Assembly: GCA_018267385.1 (NCBI GenBank)
Contig: JAFDYN010000003.1
Coordinates: forward strand, 280,300 to 344,299
Direction: 5' to 3'
DNA from: Bacteroidota bacterium
GTDB lineage: Bacteria; Bacteroidota; Bacteroidia; Chitinophagales; LD1
DNA length: 64,000 nucleotides
The notes under the pieces were generated by a model, which was not told where the DNA came from, did not search any database, and was given only the letters and a program-made list of their open reading frames with translations. The position numbers and the translations under genes were made by a program. Positions 24,881 through 31,815 of this stretch are shown piece after piece; within the stretch, counting starts at the first letter, position 1, and each line of letters starts with the position of its first letter.

Positions 24881-26023
24881 ATGCTAAGCTACTGGGAGAG
24901 AGAGTCATTTCTGTCATACGATCATATCATCATAGGTGGAGGCATCGTAGGGATGTCTACCGCCCTGAGCCTGCGGCAGCGGTATCCGGCTGCCTCCATC
25001 CTGATACTGGAGCGCGGCCTACTGCCCACGGGTGCCAGCACCCGCAACGCAGGGTTCGCCTGCATAGGCAGCCTGACTGAGATACTCGATGATCTCCGTA
25101 CCATGACAGCCGCACAGGTAGTAGACCTGGTGGCTATGCGGCGCAGAGGCCTGCGCCGCCTGCGCGACCGGCTGGGAGATGAGGCCATAGGCTATGTCGA
25201 GAACGGCAGCTATGAGCTGATCACAGACGGAGAGGTCGTTGCGCTGGACCATCTTTATCACATCAATGACCTGTTAAGACCACTTCTGGGCAGTGACGCC
25301 TTTAGCCGGTGCGATGACCGGATCGGCCAGTTCGGTTTTGGCCCTTCCATCAGGCATCTCATCAGCAATGATCATGAAGGTCAGCTGGATACCGGGCGGG
25401 CCATGCGCGCCCTGATAGCCAAGTGCCTGCACGGCGGGATAGAGATCAAAACCGGGGCAAACGTCACCGCTATCGAGGAGGAGTCACACTATGCCGGGGT
25501 GCAGGTAGCGCATAGCCATATCGGTGAGCGCGTCACCTTTCGCGCGCGCAAAGTAGCCATCTGTACCAATGCCTTCACCGATAAACTCTTTCCAGGCCTG
25601 GACATACAGCCCGGCAGGGGGCAGGTACTCATCACCAAACCTATACCGGGGCTAAGGATCAAAGGTGTCTTCCATTTTGACCAGGGCTACTATTACTTCC
25701 GCGAGGTAGACGGTCGCATACTTTTTGGAGGAGGGCGGCATCTGGACTTTGATGGCGAGCGTACAGATGTTTTTGCTCACAGTGCTCTGATCCTCTCAGA
25801 CCTCCGCTCCAAGCTAGCCGGCATCATCCTGCCGCATACCGATTTTGAGATAGACTACACATGGTCCGGTATCATGGCCTTTGGCAGTGACAAGGTCCCA
25901 ATGATACAGCAGCACAGTCCGCACGTATACCTCGGTGTACGCATGGGTGGTATGGGTGTAGCTATAGGCAGCGAGGTAGGTGAGCGTCTGGCCTCGCTCA
26001 TGACCGATACCTGCGCCTGGTAG
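24881..26023 (+). CDS. FAD-dependent amino-acid-oxidase-type oxidoreductase
   Basis: 380 aa. N-terminal dinucleotide-binding motif HIIIGGGIVGMSTALSL with the acidic end of strand 2 (LERG), then a DAO-family body with NAGFAC and a C-terminal FAD-contact motif (VRMGGMGVAIGSEVG). Members oxidise D-amino acids, glycine, sarcosine or similar amines; the substrate is not evident. Cytoplasmic, no signal peptide. The start is fixed by a consensus -7 box four bases upstream, which leaves no room for a leader. Confidence 0.85.
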   Translation: MLSYWERESFLSYDHIIIGGGIVGMSTALSLRQRYPAASILILERGLLPTGASTRNAGFACIGSLTEILDDLRTMTAAQVVDLVAMRRRGLRRLRDRLGDEAIGYVENGSYELITDGEVVALDHLYHINDLLRPLLGSDAFSRCDDRIGQFGFGPSIRHLISNDHEGQLDTGRAMRALIAKCLHGGIEIKTGANVTAIEEESHYAGVQVAHSHIGERVTFRARKVAICTNAFTDKLFPGLDIQPGRGQVLITKPIPGLRIKGVFHFDQGYYYFREVDGRILFGGGRHLDFDGERTDVFAHSALILSDLRSKLAGIILPHTDFEIDYTWSGIMAFGSDKVPMIQQHSPHVYLGVRMGGMGVAIGSEVGERLASLMTDTCAW

Positions 26024-26128
26024 CTATACTTTTTTATAGCCTGCACTGGCAATATTTCCCCGATTTGAGCGTCTGTATCCGATAATCGGTGTTTGGAGTT
26101 TATTCTTCGGCGCTTCGGTGGAGTTGGC

Positions 26129-26160
26129 TTGATTTTAGATCGGTATTATGCATAATTTTG
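26129..26160 (+). promoter_or_regulatory. Promoter of START-like gene
   Basis: TTG at 26129-26131, 21-base spacer and TAATTTTG at 26153-26160, ending four bases before a GTG start. Leaderless transcript expected. Confidence 0.5.
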
Positions 26161-26164
26161 TGAT

Positions 26165-26797
26165 GTGAAAATCAAAATTTTATACCTTCTCCTTCTGGTT
26201 CTCTCGCTCAGTTCCTTCTCCTGGTGGCAGGTAGACGGCTGGCTGCTCGAGCGTGAAAAAAAGGGCGTCAAGGTTTTCACACGCAAAGGTAAATGGGGCA
26301 AACTCCGCGACTCCAAGGCGGAGATGGTGTTGCCTGCTACCAATGTAGACGCAGTGGTACGGTTCATCACAGATTTTGACAACTATCCCTCCTGGATGCC
26401 CCGCTGCCGTGCTGCCAAAGTGCTGGCCAGGCTGAGCGACAATGAATTTATAGGCTATACGGTAGTCAAGTGCCCTTGGCCGCTGGCAGACCGTGACTGC
26501 GTGGTGCGGGTCAAAGTGGATCGAGATCCGGCTACGGGTGTCGTAGTGATCTCTGAGACCTCGGAGCCTAAGTATATCAACCGCAGGTCTGACGTAGTAC
26601 GTATAGAGCAGATGTATGCCACCTGGCGCATCGTGCCAAACGGCTCCGGCGCTACAGTGACCAATGAATACTCCAGCAATCCGGGTGGCGGTATACCCGA
26701 CTGGATGACCAATACCCAGTCTGTAGAGCAGCCCTTTGAGATGTTTACCACCATCCAGAATGCTATACCGCATAGCCGGTCAGGCAGCAGCAGATAA
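26165..26797 (+). CDS. Exported START/SRPBCC-domain lipid-binding-like protein
   Basis: 210 aa, GTG start; an ATG two bases earlier is out of frame and meets TGA at once. N-terminal signal peptide (KIKILYLLLLVLSLSSFSW). The rest has START-domain signatures: GVKVFTRKGKWG, FITDFDNYPSWMPRC, the ADRDCVVR motif and the long C-terminal helix. Such proteins bind a lipid or other hydrophobic ligand; the ligand is unknown. Sits directly before a glutathione peroxidase gene (15-bp gap) in one likely operon. Confidence 0.8.
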   Translation: MKIKILYLLLLVLSLSSFSWWQVDGWLLEREKKGVKVFTRKGKWGKLRDSKAEMVLPATNVDAVVRFITDFDNYPSWMPRCRAAKVLARLSDNEFIGYTVVKCPWPLADRDCVVRVKVDRDPATGVVVISETSEPKYINRRSDVVRIEQMYATWRIVPNGSGATVTNEYSSNPGGGIPDWMTNTQSVEQPFEMFTTIQNAIPHSRSGSSR

Positions 26798-26812
26798 TCC
26801 TAAATCCACCTT

Positions 26813-27289
26813 ATGGCACCAAACATTTACGAATACTCGGCGCATGACGCTGCCGGCAGGCCGGTCAGCCTCTCTACCTACAAAGGCAAGGTACTCCTCA
26901 TAGTCAATACCGCATCGGAGTGTGGCTATACGCCGCAGCTCGGCCTGCTGGAGGAGCTGCACCAGATGTATCAGGACCGCGGTCTGGTAGTGATCGGTTT
27001 CCCATCTGCCAGCTTCGCTCAGGAGCCGCTGGAGGGAGAGGAACTGGCGCAGTTTTGCCAGCGAAACTATGGGGTTACATTTCCTGTGATGAGCAAGGTA
27101 GACGTGGCCGGCGCCGGTATACATCCTGTTTTTCACTTCCTGTCTGATGGCAAAGAGGAGGCCCAGCCGCGATGGAACTTCTTCAAATACCTGCTGGATC
27201 GCAGTGGTAAGGTGGTGAATATCTATCCGTCTAACACTGAGCCGGCAGATGAAGCACTGGTAGCACAGATCGAAACTTTACTAGGCTGA
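26813..27289 (+). CDS. Glutathione-peroxidase-family thiol peroxidase
   Basis: 158 aa, cytoplasmic. Peroxidatic Cys37 (ASECGYTPQL), likely resolving Cys82 (QFCQRNYGVTF) and Trp121-Asn122 (RWNFFKYLL) are present. The NQF glutamine of the usual tetrad is missing: the segment reads GFPSASF. Thioredoxin is encoded 97 bp downstream, fitting the thioredoxin-dependent reduction typical of bacterial GPx. Fifteen bases downstream of the START-like gene. Confidence 0.88.
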   Translation: MAPNIYEYSAHDAAGRPVSLSTYKGKVLLIVNTASECGYTPQLGLLEELHQMYQDRGLVVIGFPSASFAQEPLEGEELAQFCQRNYGVTFPVMSKVDVAGAGIHPVFHFLSDGKEEAQPRWNFFKYLLDRSGKVVNIYPSNTEPADEALVAQIETLLG

Positions 27290-27386
27290 TCGGTGTTAAT
27301 ATGTCAATATCGAAACAAAACCTCTTCCGCATTATCAAAGTATATTCGTAGTCTCTTTTTAAAACCAATATAAATCGTCAAACAAA

Positions 27387-27704
27387 ATGGCAACTACTTT
27401 CACAGACGCGACATTTGATGCAGATGTCATCAAATCAGATAAACTCACCGTCATAGACTTTTGGGCAGAATGGTGTGGCCCATGCAAGGCCCTGGGCCCG
27501 GTCATAGAGCAGCTCTCTACAGAGTACGCAGGCAAGGTAAACGTAGGCAAACTGGATGTAGACTCTAATCCCGAGGTATCTATGAAGTACGGTATCCGCA
27601 GCATCCCTACTATCCTCTTTGTAAAGGGTGGCCAGGTAGTGGACAAAGTGGTAGGCGCAGTGCCTAAGGCGCAACTCGCTGCTACTATCGAGAAGCACAA
27701 ATAA
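27387..27704 (+). CDS. trxA: Thioredoxin
   Basis: 105 aa. Active site WCGPC with Cys30 and Cys33, Asp24 buried in strand, cis-Pro in SIPTILFV and the C-terminal GGQVVDKVVGA. General cytoplasmic disulfide reductant, and likely electron donor to the neighbouring peroxidase. A near-consensus -7 box (TATATTCG, 27341-27348) precedes it, and a perfect terminator follows. Confidence 0.96.
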   Translation: MATTFTDATFDADVIKSDKLTVIDFWAEWCGPCKALGPVIEQLSTEYAGKVNVGKLDVDSNPEVSMKYGIRSIPTILFVKGGQVVDKVVGAVPKAQLAATIEKHK

Positions 27705-27740
27705 TCTATGCCACGGCATAGCAGTTTTATATAACTTAGA

Positions 27741-27762
27741 CGTCCCGGTATATGCCGGGACG
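27741..27762 (+). terminator. Rho-independent terminator of trxA
   Basis: Perfect 8-bp stem CGTCCCGG / CCGGGACG with a six-base loop, followed by TTTCTATTT. Confidence 0.85.
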
Positions 27763-27778
27763 TTTCTATTTGCCTCAT

Positions 27779-28693
27779 ATGGATAAGCCCCTCTCACAGA
27801 TCCAGGACTTTGATAACCTCGAGCTACTAGCCAATCAGGTGGTAGAGGGCTTTATCATCGGCCTGCACAAGTCTCCCTTTCACGGCTTCTCTGTCGAGTT
27901 TGCCGAGCACAGGCTGTATAATCCTGGCGAACCGACTAAGAACCTCGACTGGAAAGTCTATGCCCGCACCGATAAGATGTTTATCAAGCGCTATGAAGAG
28001 GAGACAAACCTGCGCTGCCAGATCGTGATAGATGCCTCGTCATCCATGTACTTTCCGCAGGATGCGGCTATGAATAAGATAAAGTTCAGCGTCTATAGTG
28101 CCGCTGCAGTCATCAATCTGCTGAAACGCCAGCGCGATGCCGCCGGTCTTAGCATATTCAGTGATAGCGTGAAGGTCAATACTTCTGCCCGCAGTACTAC
28201 CAAGCACCAGCAGATGCTTTTTGCCCATCTCGATGCACTACTGAAAGACAAGCCCGCCAATGTACGCACCAATGCTGTACAGGCGCTCCACGAGATAGCT
28301 GACACCGTACACCGCCGCAGCCTGATACTCGTATTCAGTGATATGTTTGATGATCTCGGTGGCAGCCGGTCTGAAGAACTCTTTGCCGCACTGCAGCACC
28401 TGAAGTTTAATAAGCACGAGGTCGTACTCTTTCACGTAGTAGATAAATCCAAGGAGATAGACTTTGAGTTTGAAAACCGCCCGTATGTCTTCGTAGACAT
28501 GGAGACAGGGGAGAAGGTCAAGCTACAGGCTGCGCAGGTCAAAGAATACTACGTGGATCAGATGGCAAAGTTTGAAAAGGAACTCAAGCTCCGCTGCGGC
28601 CAGTACAAGATCGAATTCGTAGAGGCGGATATCAATCAAGGCTACAAGCAGGTACTGATGCCATTTCTGATGAAGCGGTCCAAGATGTTTTAA
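27779..28693 (+). CDS. DUF58 / VWA-like protein
   Basis: 304 aa, starting at MDKPLSQ. An in-frame ATG at 27752 lies inside the trxA terminator loop and is rejected. DUF58 signatures: FHGFSVEFAEHRLY, NLDWKVYARTDKMFIKRYEEE, then a VWA-like MIDAS motif (IVIDASSSM). In most genomes these follow a MoxR ATPase and act in envelope or metalloenzyme maturation; no moxR is next to it here. Start is only 17 bases after the terminator, so the promoter must overlap it or read-through is used. Confidence 0.88.
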   Translation: MDKPLSQIQDFDNLELLANQVVEGFIIGLHKSPFHGFSVEFAEHRLYNPGEPTKNLDWKVYARTDKMFIKRYEEETNLRCQIVIDASSSMYFPQDAAMNKIKFSVYSAAAVINLLKRQRDAAGLSIFSDSVKVNTSARSTTKHQQMLFAHLDALLKDKPANVRTNAVQALHEIADTVHRRSLILVFSDMFDDLGGSRSEELFAALQHLKFNKHEVVLFHVVDKSKEIDFEFENRPYVFVDMETGEKVKLQAAQVKEYYVDQMAKFEKELKLRCGQYKIEFVEADINQGYKQVLMPFLMKRSKMF

Positions 28694-28701
28694 TTCAGTG
28701 T

Positions 28702-28953
28702 TTAACCGCAAAAGCGCAGAAACGCAAAAAGTAAAAACTACCTGTGACAGAAAATCAAATTGCAACTGTTGTGGTAGACTGCGCTTTCATCTTGCTCAGC
28801 TTTTGACTTATCACAAGCTATCAGATAAGAAATTAGGATTGCTAATAAACTTCAACGTCAACAATATTGGTCGAGGCACCAAAAGAGTAGTTAATGGTCT
28901 TTAAGCATTTCTTTATTCTATCTTGTTTTGCGTTTTCGCGCTTTTGCGGTTAA
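28702..28953 (+). mobile_element. MITE-like element with 28-bp inverted repeats
   Basis: Left arm 28702-28729 and right arm 28926-28953 are inverted repeats matching at 26 of 28 positions (TTAACCGCAAAAGCGCAGAA and onwards). The 196-bp interior is AT-rich and holds both ends of a GxxExxY gene with the middle deleted. It lies between the stop of the DUF58 gene and the start of the alpha/beta hydrolase gene. Non-autonomous; no transposase present. Confidence 0.6.
28744..28904 (+). pseudogene. Internally deleted GxxExxY-family gene
   Basis: From GTG 28744, 16 codons read VTENQIATVVVDCAFI, the N-terminal pattern of GxxExxY proteins (MTENEI..VVDC). From 28788, in another frame, codons read HLAQLLTYHKLSDKKLGLLI and on to a VVNGL ending, the characteristic C-terminus of the same family. 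The GxxExxY centre (roughly 70 residues in intact proteins) is gone, and the frame is shifted at the junction near 28788-28791. Intact members are about 120-130 aa and of unsettled function. Confidence 0.7.
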
Positions 28954-28962
28954 TCTGTATTC

Positions 28963-29733
28963 ATGACACTCAATTATAAATCCTTCGGTTCCGGCTTCTC
29001 GCTCATCATACTACATGGCCTCATGGGCTCGCTGGACAACTGGCAGTCTATAGCCAAACACTTCAGTGAGCACTATCAGGTCTATGCCATAGACCAGCGC
29101 AATCATGGCCGCTCGCCGCATAGTGCAGAGATGAGCTACGACCTGATGGTGGCAGACCTGCTGGAGTTTATGCAGGTACATGGCATAGAGCGGGCTCACT
29201 TGCTCGGCCACTCTATGGGCGGCAAGGTGGTGATGGAGTTTGCGCTCCGCTATCCTGAGAAGGTAGATAAACTGATCGTGGTAGATGTAGCACCTGTAGA
29301 GTATGAGGATCGCCATAGCCAGGTATTCAAGGCGCTCTTTGCTGTAGACCTCACCACTCTGGAGAGCAGGCAGCAAGCAGAGGCTACACTGCGCCAGTAC
29401 CTCGGTAATGATGAGTCTACCGTACAGTTTCTGATGAAAGGACTGTATCGGGACGACAGCAATAAATTTCAGTGGCGCTTCAACGTACAGGCGCTCTATG
29501 AGGCCTACTACGCTATCTCTGATGGAGTACGGTCTGATAAGCCATTTGAAGGACAAACGCTTTTCGTCAAAGGCCAGAAGTCAAACTATATAGACGCATC
29601 CAACTACTCTGAGATCATGGACCTTTTCCCACATAATGAACTGGCAGAAATACCCGGTGCCGGACATTGGGTACATGCTGATAATCCACAGGCTTTTATC
29701 GAGGCAGTAGATAAGTTTCTATCGGTGGCTTAA
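28963..29733 (+). CDS. Alpha/beta hydrolase (YbfF-like esterase)
   Basis: 256 aa. Oxyanion motif HGLMGSLDNW, nucleophile elbow GHSMGG, and catalytic His in GAGHWVHADNP; the acid is likely the Asp in the YIDAS region. Cytoplasmic, no signal. Resembles YbfF acyl-CoA/short-ester hydrolases, but the family is broad. The start codon lies nine bases after the right inverted repeat of the MITE-like element, which therefore occupies its promoter region. Confidence 0.85.
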   Translation: MTLNYKSFGSGFSLIILHGLMGSLDNWQSIAKHFSEHYQVYAIDQRNHGRSPHSAEMSYDLMVADLLEFMQVHGIERAHLLGHSMGGKVVMEFALRYPEKVDKLIVVDVAPVEYEDRHSQVFKALFAVDLTTLESRQQAEATLRQYLGNDESTVQFLMKGLYRDDSNKFQWRFNVQALYEAYYAISDGVRSDKPFEGQTLFVKGQKSNYIDASNYSEIMDLFPHNELAEIPGAGHWVHADNPQAFIEAVDKFLSVA

Positions 29734-29737
29734 TGTA

Positions 29738-29769
29738 TTAAGCCTCCCCGTTGGGGAGGTTTGGAGGGG
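29738..29769 (+). repeat. Dispersed palindromic (REP-like) element between convergent genes
   Basis: TTAAGCCTCCCC, loop, GGGGAGG, TTTGGAGGGG. Sits between the stops of the hydrolase and SET genes and can act as a hairpin for both. Confidence 0.65.
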
Positions 29770-29773
29770 CTAA

Positions 29774-30154
29774 CTACTTATCAAACCACACCGGCGTTTT
29801 ATCATCCGGGTCCTGGTTATATGTCACTGTCAGTTCTTCACCGGCTGCTATGTCGCGCCGCGCTATGAAGTGTATCGTGCCATCCTCATAGTAGGTCTCA
29901 TAGATACAGTTAGGGTCATAGTCATGGTTATACAGCGAGCCATAGCCTAGGCAGATGGCATATTGCTTATGCTCCTCACCCCAGAGGAAGTAATAGTTAT
30001 AAAGAAAGGATTGATCTATCAGCGGGCTGTCTTTCTCCGGTAGTATGATCACGGGAGCTATTTCCACCAGTGTGCCCGCTTCTATAGGCTCAGAGGTGTA
30101 TACTCCTTTGCCCTTGCCGGGGCTGTCTGCTATGTATAGGCTACCCAGCAGCAT
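29774..30154 (-). CDS. SET-domain protein
   Basis: 126 aa, a minimal SET domain: GKGKGVYTSEPI at the start, YNHDYDPNC (the NH..PN motif of the pseudo-knot) and GEELTVTY near the end. No pre-SET or post-SET cysteines. Bacterial members may methylate protein lysines, but no target is known here. Start and arfB stop overlap by one base (TGATG), so translation is coupled. Confidence 0.85.
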   Translation of the reverse strand: MLLGSLYIADSPGKGKGVYTSEPIEAGTLVEIAPVIILPEKDSPLIDQSFLYNYYFLWGEEHKQYAICLGYGSLYNHDYDPNCIYETYYEDGTIHFIARRDIAAGEELTVTYNQDPDDKTPVWFDK

Positions 30155-30573
30155 CAGCTCCAGTCAGATTTATCCATGCGTCGGGAGGCTTTCTTCTCAG
30201 AGGTTTTGCGCTTGGTAGCTTTGATCTGTTCTTTCACAGCCTTCGGCATTTTGGTAGGCTTACGCTTCTTTGGTTTGATGAGGGCTTTCTCTAGCGTGTC
30301 ATAGAGTTTTTCCAGTGCAGCCTCCTTATTAGCAGCCTGTGAGCGTGACTCGCTGCTGGAGACTTTCAGGTAGCCATCTTCGTTTATCTTGGTGGAGAGC
30401 TTTTCCGAAATAGTAGCCTTCTCTTCATCAGAAAGTAGCTGTGAGTTAATAACATGAAATGCCAGCTCTATCTTGGTCGCTACCTTGTTTACGTTCTGTC
30501 CGCCGGGTCCGCTGCTCCGTGCTGCGGTGAAGCTGCACTCACGCTCCAGACCCCGCTCTCTGATGGCTGTCAT
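30154..30573 (-). CDS. arfB: Alternative ribosome-rescue peptidyl-tRNA hydrolase ArfB
   Basis: 139 aa. GGQ motif at residues 24-26 within SSGPGGQNVNKV, which hydrolyses peptidyl-tRNA on stalled ribosomes, and a highly basic C-terminal tail (KKRKPTKMPK..KRKTSEKKASRR) that enters the empty mRNA channel. Full length. The SET gene follows with a one-base overlap. A consensus -7 box lies only five bases before the ATG. Confidence 0.94.
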   Translation of the reverse strand: MTAIRERGLERECSFTAARSSGPGGQNVNKVATKIELAFHVINSQLLSDEEKATISEKLSTKINEDGYLKVSSSESRSQAANKEAALEKLYDTLEKALIKPKKRKPTKMPKAVKEQIKATKRKTSEKKASRRMDKSDWS

Positions 30574-30578
30574 AGTGC

Positions 30579-30586
30579 CAAAGGTA
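30579..30586 (-). promoter_or_regulatory. -7 element directly before arfB
   Basis: TACCTTTG on the minus strand, five bases from the ATG; near-leaderless transcript expected. -33 element weak. Confidence 0.45.
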
Positions 30587-30618
30587 GAGTTTATCGCAGA
30601 AATGAGAGGGGATAAGAT

Positions 30619-30626
30619 TAGATTCG
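30619..30626 (+). promoter_or_regulatory. -7 element directly before MFS gene
   Basis: TAGATTCG (one mismatch to TAnnTTTG) ends four bases before the ATG at 30631. No clear -33 element. Confidence 0.35.
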
Positions 30627-30630
30627 CTAT

Positions 30631-31815
30631 ATGAAGTATGTGACCCGCACAGTGTGGATCCTATCTGTGATCAGCCTGCTGAATGATATCTCCTCTGAGA
30701 TGCTGTATCCTGTGCTGCCGCTCTTTCTCCAGGCCATAGGGTTCAATGCGGCTATGATGGGCGCGATGGAGGGATTAGCTGAGGCCACAGTGGGCATGAG
30801 CAAGGGCTACTTTGGCGCTATGTCTGATGCCCGTGGCCGGCGGCTGCCCTTTGTGAGGCTAGGTTATTTCCTCAGCGGCATCTCAAAACCTATGATGGCA
30901 CTGTGGAGTTTTCCTGCCTGGATTTTTGCTGCCCGCTCAGCAGACAAGCTGGGTAAAGGCATCCGCACGGCCTCTCGCGATGCGATCCTGTCAGACGAGG
31001 CGACGCATGGTACCAAAGGACGCGTATTTGGATTTCATAGAACTATGGATACGCTGGGTGCAGCAGTGGGCCCTTCGCTGGCATTGGTACTCATCTACTT
31101 TTTCCCGGGACAATACAGGATGATGTTTCTGATCTCCGTCATACCAGTGATGATAGGAGTGGGGCTCACCTACCTGATGCGGGAGCGGGAGCATGCTCCA
31201 CATCCGGAGCGGCAGTATACGATCCTCGCCGTCTTTACCTACTTCCGCGACAGCACACCAGCATTTCGCCGTCTCACCATTGGCATCCTGTTGTTTTCGC
31301 TGTTCAATAGTTCCGACCTGTTTCTGTTGATGCGGATCAAGGCTGCTACACACAACGACCAATATGTGATCGGCGCATATATCTTCTACAATCTGGTCTA
31401 TGCGCTGGCATCCCTGCCATTAGGAGCTGCGGGAGATCGCTTTGGGTTACGTTCTACCTATATCGTAGGTTTATTTCTCTTCGCCGGGGTGTACGCACTC
31501 ATAGCCATGGGTAGTAGTATGACCATATTTGCCTGCGCCTTTCTGCTCTATGGTCTGTACTCTGCTGCTACAGAGGGTATATCAAAGGCGCTGGTCACCA
31601 GCCTCGTGCCAGCCTCGGAGACGGCCTCTGCGATCGGCTCCCTGTCCGGTCTTACTTCACTCATGGCGCTCGCTGCCAGCATCCTCACCGGGATCATGTG
31701 GGACCAGGTATCTGCGACCATTGCACTGCTGGTCAGCGCCAGCGGTGCCTTAGTAGCTGCGGTTTATCTTATGATCGTCAGGATAGAGGAGCCGCGTATC
31801 AAAACGGCAGCTTGA
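30631..31815 (+). CDS. MFS transporter
   Basis: 394 aa with about twelve hydrophobic segments. The conserved loop between segments 2 and 3 reads GYFGAMSDARGRRLPFVRLG, the MFS motif A position, and the N-terminus has the LNDISSEMLYPVLPLFL motif of a widespread, poorly characterised subgroup of permeases. Substrate unknown (drug or metabolite efflux are possible). Its last 17 bases overlap the end of the AsmA-like gene on the other strand. Start fixed by a -7 box four bases upstream. Confidence 0.88.
   Translation: MKYVTRTVWILSVISLLNDISSEMLYPVLPLFLQAIGFNAAMMGAMEGLAEATVGMSKGYFGAMSDARGRRLPFVRLGYFLSGISKPMMALWSFPAWIFAARSADKLGKGIRTASRDAILSDEATHGTKGRVFGFHRTMDTLGAAVGPSLALVLIYFFPGQYRMMFLISVIPVMIGVGLTYLMREREHAPHPERQYTILAVFTYFRDSTPAFRRLTIGILLFSLFNSSDLFLLMRIKAATHNDQYVIGAYIFYNLVYALASLPLGAAGDRFGLRSTYIVGLFLFAGVYALIAMGSSMTIFACAFLLYGLYSAATEGISKALVTSLVPASETASAIGSLSGLTSLMALAASILTGIMWDQVSATIALLVSASGALVAAVYLMIVRIEEPRIKTAA

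Noticed and set aside
27752..27778. An in-frame ATG upstream of the DUF58 gene
   Set aside because: It lies inside the perfect trxA terminator hairpin, so the next in-frame ATG (27779) is the start.
28698..28904. A 68-codon open frame in the MITE-like element
   Set aside because: Its N-terminal half lies in the inverted repeat and its C-terminal half is only the end of a GxxExxY gene; the frame is an accident of the deletion junction.
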